Assembly (NCBI GenBank): GCA_964557855.1
Contig: CAZLBP010000015.1
Coordinates: forward strand, 18,161 to 82,160
Direction of reading: 5' to 3'
Source: JAJRZL01 sp964557855
GTDB lineage: Bacteria > Zixibacteria > MSB-5A5 > GN15 > FEB-12
Length of the DNA stretch: 64,000 nucleotides
The notes beneath the pieces were generated by a model that was not told the origin of the DNA, did not search any database, and saw nothing but the letters and a program-made list of their open reading frames with translations. Shown piece by piece: positions 60,201 to 64,000 of this stretch. The first letter of the stretch is position 1; each line of letters starts with the position of its first letter. The position numbers were made by a program, and so were the translations under genes.

Positions 60201-61352
60201 GAACAGCAGCCTCCCGATACCTGCGACTATTACAAAGCGCGATATGAGGACTACGCCCCCAATGGCGTGCCGGATTTTGATCAGAAGCAAAACGCGTGGA
60301 TTCTGCCGGGCACCGGTCAGTGGAGCCACTGCGGCCCGGTGGCGCTGGCCAATTGTTTCTGGTGGTTCGATTCCAAGTTCGAGCCGAATCCCGTTGATCC
60401 ACGTCCGTTCTGGCCCTCAGCTGCCACGCCCCCCGCAAACGACGGTTATCCACTCGCGCAGTCATATGATCCGGCCGGCGTTTGGGATGACCACGACACG
60501 AACAACGTCCTGTTCTTCGTGGACTCCCTGGCCAAATATTGTCGCACCAATCTGACCGTACCGGGAACGTTCATTCACGATTTCATTCTCGGTGTTCATG
60601 AATGGATGGACAGCATGGGAGTGCTGGCGGACTATGAAATCATGCCGATGCCCGGCGATATCGTGACTTACGACTTCATTCGTGATGAAGTCATGAGATC
60701 CGAAGATCTCATCCTGTTACTGGGCTTCTGGGAGGACCAGGGTGGTAACTGTATCCGTGTCGGCGGACACTATGTTACCGTGGCCGGTGTATGCGATGTG
60801 GACCAGGCGATCTGCATCTCCGATCCCTATTTCGATATGCACGAAGGCGAACCGCCTATCGGTGTGCATCCCCCCGGCGTGCATAACGATGCCTTCAATA
60901 TCTCCGGTCCCCACGGAACGATCTACCACGACAAGTACTTCCTGGGACCGCCACAACTACCGTGCGTACCACCATACCTTGAGGTGTATGGTTATCCCAT
61001 GGCGCCGCCTGATATCTTCAACTTTATGAATCTGAACGACGGCGACATACCTTCCGGACCGTACGGCGGCGGCCCGATATTCACTCTCATTGAGTATATT
61101 GTCGATATCAGTCCCTGCTGCCGGTACCGCGGTAATGTGGATCATATTATCGGAATCGGTGGCCCGATCGATGTTGCGGATCTGTCGTATCTGGTCGATT
61201 ACCTCTTCAAGGGCGGTCCGCCGCCGCCGTGTCCCGAAGAGGGCAATGTCGACGGTCTGACCGGTCCCGGCGGCCCGATCGATGTCGCCGACCTGTCCTA
61301 TCTTGTCAATTATCTCTTCCAAGGCGGACCTCCACCGCCACCGTGTCCGTAA
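57279..61352 (+). CDS. Giant secreted protein with three C39-peptidase-like modules and two dockerins
   Basis: A 1357-residue exported protein. After the signal peptide comes a domain of about 200 residues (WIPEDGHKMHYPQFPDEAGW) resembling DUF7901. Three repeats of about 310 residues follow. Each starts DTC(E/D)YYK and continues DFDQKQ, then GP(V/A)ALANC(F/L)WWFDSKFEP, a (G/S)HYVT-x-AGVC segment and an (I/V)SDP-x-(F/L)D segment, so Cys-His-Asp are placed as in C39-type cysteine peptidases. Repeats 2 and 3 have the Cys (C569, C1018); repeat 1 has Asp instead (D270). A domain of 130 residues separates repeats 2 and 3, and two dockerin-like repeats end the chain. Substrate unknown; activity is inferred from the motif pattern only. 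Confidence 0.85.
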   Translation: MLRKLLVLTVVVGCATLAVPPVVADWIPEDGHKMHYPQFPDEAGWDVNATQPLVLADDWMCSETGWVKDVHFWGSWMHGVEGQVLYFVLSIHEDIPANPPEIPYSRPGATLWEREITNFIPQPIDPPAMEGWYDPATGQFFTDDHQAYFQYNVFLEEQDWFWQEEGRIYWLNISAVLEDPAATQWGWKSTQDHWNDDAVWAFWGELFWIDMWEPPDFLQSLDLSFVITGGTDDTCEYYKPPYPDYSPQGMPDFDQKQSNWWDANNKWSHDGPAALANCLWWFDSKFEPNPVDPRPFGVTPANDNYPLLAPYGPWDDHDTANVQPFVTDLATNYTNTNPGGVGGTTPWDLQTGFRNYLSVVGLTGQYRDTFEFLPTYDYIKAQVLDCQDVILYLSFYEDMGTHWSYLGSHYVTTAGVCTDPTKRQLCISDPYLDALEGEPPAGSAHGGTVHNDADNISGPHSQIHHDPYQLTPMIPPGGTNPVEVINYPITPGIVNNFTGMNVTVDFGFWQGGTVYTAIDNAWVICPDTAVDTCEYYKDSYGDYAPNGVPDFDQKQDNWISPFTGNWSWCGPVALANCFWWFDSKFEPNPVDPRPFYPGPGNPPLNDGYPLVSSYDPSGIWDDHDTNNVMPFISQLGTACNVDNVVPGTMLSDLDLGVHNWLNMVGLGGTYTTYVVLGPEFEEVKDSILSCQDVILLIGFYEILPTGDCQWLGGHYVTAAGVCTTVTDICVSDPMFDANEGEPPAGAAHGSWVHNDAFFVSGPHGTNDHDRYNLQPNQWPCPSPATWEFTNYPTNWPDIMVFENENPLNPMPPVTYQGSPIVALLDAALIICPAEPPPSDTVKCEPQGGVNPTHPPTYWYDVTPGGSGGRCDFHVKVFDSIAAHYTNWVEPAGWTHAVHKVGSDWWVSWWSPGCTNAIFSTFRFQYDNQYQSVWSDWVTTQSGTNDPTLGGIDSTANHTTDPDGYGYRVHVPFYEEQQPPDTCDYYKARYEDYAPNGVPDFDQKQNAWILPGTGQWSHCGPVALANCFWWFDSKFEPNPVDPRPFWPSAATPPANDGYPLAQSYDPAGVWDDHDTNNVLFFVDSLAKYCRTNLTVPGTFIHDFILGVHEWMDSMGVLADYEIMPMPGDIVTYDFIRDEVMRSEDLILLLGFWEDQGGNCIRVGGHYVTVAGVCDVDQAICISDPYFDMHEGEPPIGVHPPGVHNDAFNISGPHGTIYHDKYFLGPPQLPCVPPYLEVYGYPMAPPDIFNFMNLNDGDIPSGPYGGGPIFTLIEYIVDISPCCRYRGNVDHIIGIGGPIDVADLSYLVDYLFKGGPPPPCPEEGNVDGLTGPGGPIDVADLSYLVNYLFQGGPPPPPCP

Positions 61353-61385
61353 ACGGTCACGGCTTTTCGACCTGTTGACATACGT

Positions 61386-61422
61386 AACGGTCATCCCGAC
61401 CCACTCGGGATGGCCGTTTTAA
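61386..61422 (+). terminator. Intrinsic terminator after the giant protein gene
   Basis: AACGGTCATCCCGA (61386-61399) pairs with TCGGGATGGCCGTT (61405-61418), one T-G pair, followed by TTTT. Confidence 0.85.
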
Positions 61423-61678
61423 TTTCAGTTTCTATGAGTTGGTCTTTGACTCTCAACATCTCATTGTCCTGACAACTTAAAACTGAATATAAGCGATCAA
61501 CATAGTTAATTATTGGCGAGCACAGGGAAAGATGAGAACCGGATGCAGGCACACGAACGTGTAGGGAAAGCCTGAAATCCATGATCTAACGGACGTGAGG
61601 AACTCGGTCAATCGCCGAGCGACAAGTGACCCGGTGCTCACCCTTCAGGAAACCAGAAGAATTCACAAGGAGAGAGCA

Positions 61679-62320
61679 ATGAAATCACAGAAATCGATTC
61701 TCGCAGCTGTTGTTACCGCGTGGACGGTTTTGGTTGTTGCCGGTCCCGCCGTCGCAACGATCCACCACATCGACGTCGGCAATTTTTTCTTTTCTCTGTC
61801 AGGTACCGTCGTATCGCCCGGTGATACCGTCCGCTGGCAGCTGGTAGCGGGAACACACACCACCGCGGAAACGTCGTCTCCCAAATTCTGGGACTCCGGC
61901 ATTCTGAGCGCGGGAGCGCCGTTCGACGTTGTTTTCACGGCGGCCGACGGTCCCGGTTCCTTTGCTTACCTCTGTACTATCCACCCCACTACAATGAAGG
62001 ATACGATCTTCATGGCAGCGCCCCAGACGACGCAACAAGACGTCGCCGATTATGTCCGAGATAACATTCTCGGCGGAACCTACGACGACGTCACCAAGTG
62101 GATGCCGGATTCCTGGCTCGATCAGACTCATGTCGTCAGAGACATCAACCCGGATTCGAGTGACATTCCATTTCCGTATCCCCGCACCTGGTTTGTCATG
62201 GTGGATCTAACCCCCGAAGCGAACTGGGGCCACGATGTCATGTGGGTTTTCGTGCGCGACGATTTGATGGAGCACACTGTCGTGGGTACCCCGGGGCTTC
62301 GCGCCCTCGGTTGTGAGTGA
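61679..62320 (+). CDS. Secreted cupredoxin (plastocyanin-like) protein, possibly frameshifted from the next frame
   Basis: A 213-residue exported protein. The signal peptide ends near residue 26. A type-1 copper domain follows, with ligands H60 (AGTHTTAE), C99, H102 and M106 (YLCTIHPTTM), so it may carry electrons. About 100 further residues lead to a short tail GTPGLRALGCE. The neighbouring frame, extended upstream across this tail, reads TLSWVPRGFAPSVV and continues smoothly into the next feature, so a frame change near 62277-62290 may have split one gene. A good AAGGAGAGA site marks the start. The tail looks unlike a natural C-terminus, supporting the frameshift view. Confidence 0.78.
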   Translation: MKSQKSILAAVVTAWTVLVVAGPAVATIHHIDVGNFFFSLSGTVVSPGDTVRWQLVAGTHTTAETSSPKFWDSGILSAGAPFDVVFTAADGPGSFAYLCTIHPTTMKDTIFMAAPQTTQQDVADYVRDNILGGTYDDVTKWMPDSWLDQTHVVRDINPDSSDIPFPYPRTWFVMVDLTPEANWGHDVMWVFVRDDLMEHTVVGTPGLRALGCE

Positions 62321-62924
62321 CATGGGCACCGGTCCGCTGGTGCGGTTTGTATGTCGTGGCGTAACTCCAGTGGCGTGGTCGGATCTGGGCTTGCCGCCCA
62401 GCGTGGGTGACATCACCGCCCCGGCGAAGTCCTGTCTGCACGCCGTTCTGATCTCCGGCGGCTGGAAAAACAGCTCCAGCTACAGTCGCTACGCCGAAAA
62501 CTTGATAAGTATGTACAATATTCTACGCGGCTGCGGCTATCCGAAATCGCAGATATATACCTATTACGCGGAGGGTTCGGAACTGCTCGATCTGGACAAT
62601 GCCGACGGTGACGGAATTCACCTGACCGGCAACGATGTCACCGGGGCCGCGGACGAGACGCTCATCAGAGACCGGATTGCCGGCCAGTGTGATTCGCTGG
62701 ATCAGGCCCGTGACGTTCTCTTTATCTACGTCACCAATCACGGTGAAAGTGGCGGGTGCGCTATGCTGTGGGACTTCGACAACGATGGCTTTGCGGACGG
62801 CAATGAACTCTATCGTCCTTCGGAACTCGCCGCCGATATCGAAAATGGCCACGTGTGTCGAGAATTCATAGTACAATCCACGTTTAATCATGAACAGCAG
62901 GGCAAATTCGCGGAGTCTTGTTAG
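62313..62924 (+). pseudogene. C13/legumain-like peptidase region, likely frameshifted and 3'-truncated
   Basis: About 200 codons. The domain shows a Rossmann-like peptidase pattern: AVLISGGWKNSSSYSRYAEN, GCGYPKSQIYTYYAEG and the His motif FIYVTNHGESGG of caspase/legumain-fold cysteine peptidases. The expected second motif with the catalytic Cys and a downstream region are not seen. The frame ends in TFNHEQQGKFAESC immediately where the opposite-strand gene ends. There is no ribosome site at its GTG, which overlaps the cupredoxin stop. Most likely it is the second half of a broken cupredoxin-peptidase gene that has lost its 3' end. Sequencing error is an alternative for the frameshift. Confidence 0.55.
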
Positions 62925-63931
62925 CTGATGTTCGCTGAACTTACCTCTAGACACCGGTCAGCCAATTGAATTAGATCGTTGTGTTTCCACGTACCGTTGT
63001 CGTTGAGTTTTTCAATCAAGTGACGGGGAAGCTTTTGTATACCTAGATATGCCCCGCTGATGGCGCCGGTCATGGCGGCGGTTGTGTCAACGTCGCCGCC
63101 GACTGACAGCGCCGTAGAGATGGCTTCCCAGTAGCTTTGTGGGTAGCGTAAGAAACTGTATAGGCTCCAGAGTACACTCCCGACAACGAAGGGCGATATG
63201 CCGGGCCAGTCTTCGAGGTAATCAGCTGTTTTCCCTGCCGGCGAAATGTGTTGAACCGCTTCATGCGGTGGGAGTTGAACCCACATTTCCAGTTTTTGTA
63301 TATATACGGCGAACTCGGTCGAGTAGCCGTCAACCCAATCACTCAGTTGTGCTATAAACCGATCCCTATCCAAGCTTTTGGATCGAATGGCCAGGCTTGT
63401 GGCTCCGGCAATGGCTATTGATCCGGCTGAGCACCGGGGATCCTGATGTGTGATCCAGCCCTGTTCGTGTGCGACCCGGATCATCTCATCAGGATTGCCA
63501 TAGTAGAACATGCCAATCGGCGCCGCCCGCATGGCGGTTCCGTTGCCGGCCGATGGAGCTTCAACACCAGCGTTACGCCAATTGATACCTTCATTTAGTC
63601 GTTGAGCGGCCACTGAAGTAGCTATTCCACGACCCACTATTCGGTTCTCTTCAAAGATGGTGCAAATCCGTGATGCAAAGTCTTCAGCATTGAAACCCGA
63701 ACAAGAGACCATGCTGATCAACAGCTCTCGCGCCAGTTGGGAGTCGTCGGTATACTGGCCACGCCACTCATCAGTCAGCGATTGTTCGTTTACGAACCAG
63801 TGGCGAACGTTGTTGTAGACAAAATCACAGCAGGCTTCCTGATCGTGCCCCTCTATCGGGAAACCCAGGGCGTCACCCAAACATTGACCGATGAGGCAGC
63901 CTCGAAATCTGGATTTCAATGTACTACTCAT
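62921..63931 (-). CDS. ADP-ribosylglycohydrolase (DraG/ARH family)
   Basis: A 336-residue enzyme that removes ADP-ribose from modified proteins, nucleic acids or metabolites, using two magnesium ions. Key motifs: GCLIGQCLGDALGFPIEGH near the start, QYTDDSQLARELL (metal-binding TDDS) and the C-terminal SVGGDVDTTAAMTGAISGAY (D-x-D-T-T). Length is typical. The stop codon overlaps the end of the truncated peptidase frame. No ADP-ribosyltransferase lies in the window, so its physiological target is not evident. The ATG at 63931 has only a weak ribosome site. Codon choice is somewhat more AT-rich than in the neighbouring secreted-protein genes. Confidence 0.93.
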   Translation of the reverse strand: MSSTLKSRFRGCLIGQCLGDALGFPIEGHDQEACCDFVYNNVRHWFVNEQSLTDEWRGQYTDDSQLARELLISMVSCSGFNAEDFASRICTIFEENRIVGRGIATSVAAQRLNEGINWRNAGVEAPSAGNGTAMRAAPIGMFYYGNPDEMIRVAHEQGWITHQDPRCSAGSIAIAGATSLAIRSKSLDRDRFIAQLSDWVDGYSTEFAVYIQKLEMWVQLPPHEAVQHISPAGKTADYLEDWPGISPFVVGSVLWSLYSFLRYPQSYWEAISTALSVGGDVDTTAAMTGAISGAYLGIQKLPRHLIEKLNDNGTWKHNDLIQLADRCLEVSSANIS

Positions 63932-63952
63932 GAGTTATCAGATATTGCCACC

Positions 63953-64000
63953 GGTCGGATTAAAACCGTCCACGGTGGGTCGGGTTAAAACCGTCCAGGT
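63953..64000. repeat. Two tandem copies of a 25-base unit at the window edge
   Basis: GTCGGATTAAAACCGTCCA (from 63954) and GTCGGGTTAAAACCGTCCA (from 63979) repeat every 25 bases. The array may continue beyond the window. It lies just upstream of the ADP-ribosylglycohydrolase start. Confidence 0.7.

Noticed and set aside
63953..64000. CRISPR array
   Set aside because: Only two adjacent copies, separated by about 6 bases rather than 30-40-base spacers, and no cas genes in the window.

Overview
The window looks like chromosome from a bacterium of the FCB-related candidate phyla, most probably Zixibacteria. This is an inference from protein style, not a database result. Seven secreted proteins end in paired dockerin-like repeats of the form VDVADLSYLVDYLFRGG. 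Two others end in type IX-like C-terminal domains, four end in IPTL-type sorting tails, and there is a eukaryote-like citrate synthase and a one-chain pyruvate:ferredoxin oxidoreductase. No rRNA, tRNA, CRISPR array, transposase or phage module was seen.

Layout. 0-2 kb: a cut-off membrane protein gene diverges from an ECF sigma/anti-sigma pair, followed by an OsmC-type peroxidase. 2-13.7 kb: a minus-strand block of secreted proteins (Asp-box sialidase-like, papain-type protease, M28 peptidase, arylsulfotransferase-like) that also holds a small SET-domain methyltransferase. 14-24 kb: a MATE exporter, two very large secreted proteins, two lipoproteins and a TrmH-type RNA methylase. 24.6-29 kb: a second ECF sigma factor and an anti-sigma factor with two zinc motifs, convergent with a TPR-CHAT protease-like protein. 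29-37 kb: a secreted agmatine/peptidylarginine deiminase-like protein, YceI, LexA with a candidate operator, a DUF2914 protein, a beta-propeller-like protein, a nuclease-like protein and an IPTL-like lipoprotein. 37-50 kb is metabolic and regulatory: Rrf2-dcd-nifJ on the minus strand, cobO and trxB, a candidate sigma-54 promoter driving two sensor kinases, and citrate synthase with a CRP-like palindrome. 51-57 kb: three IPTL-tailed secreted proteins converge on exosortase H and its partner membrane protein, with an Lnt-like membrane protein alongside. 57-64 kb: a 1357-residue protein with three C39-like modules, a cupredoxin and a C13-like reading frame that may be one broken gene, and an ADP-ribosylglycohydrolase.

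How it fits together. Much of the window encodes exported proteins, sorted by three kinds of C-terminal tag. One sorting machine (XrtH) is encoded next to three of its likely substrates. Regulation is unusually readable. Many promoters match TTGACA-N16/17-TATAAT and several of them fix translation starts. There are also a candidate LexA operator, a CRP-like site and a sigma-54 site. Intergenic regions carry families of nested palindromic repeats.
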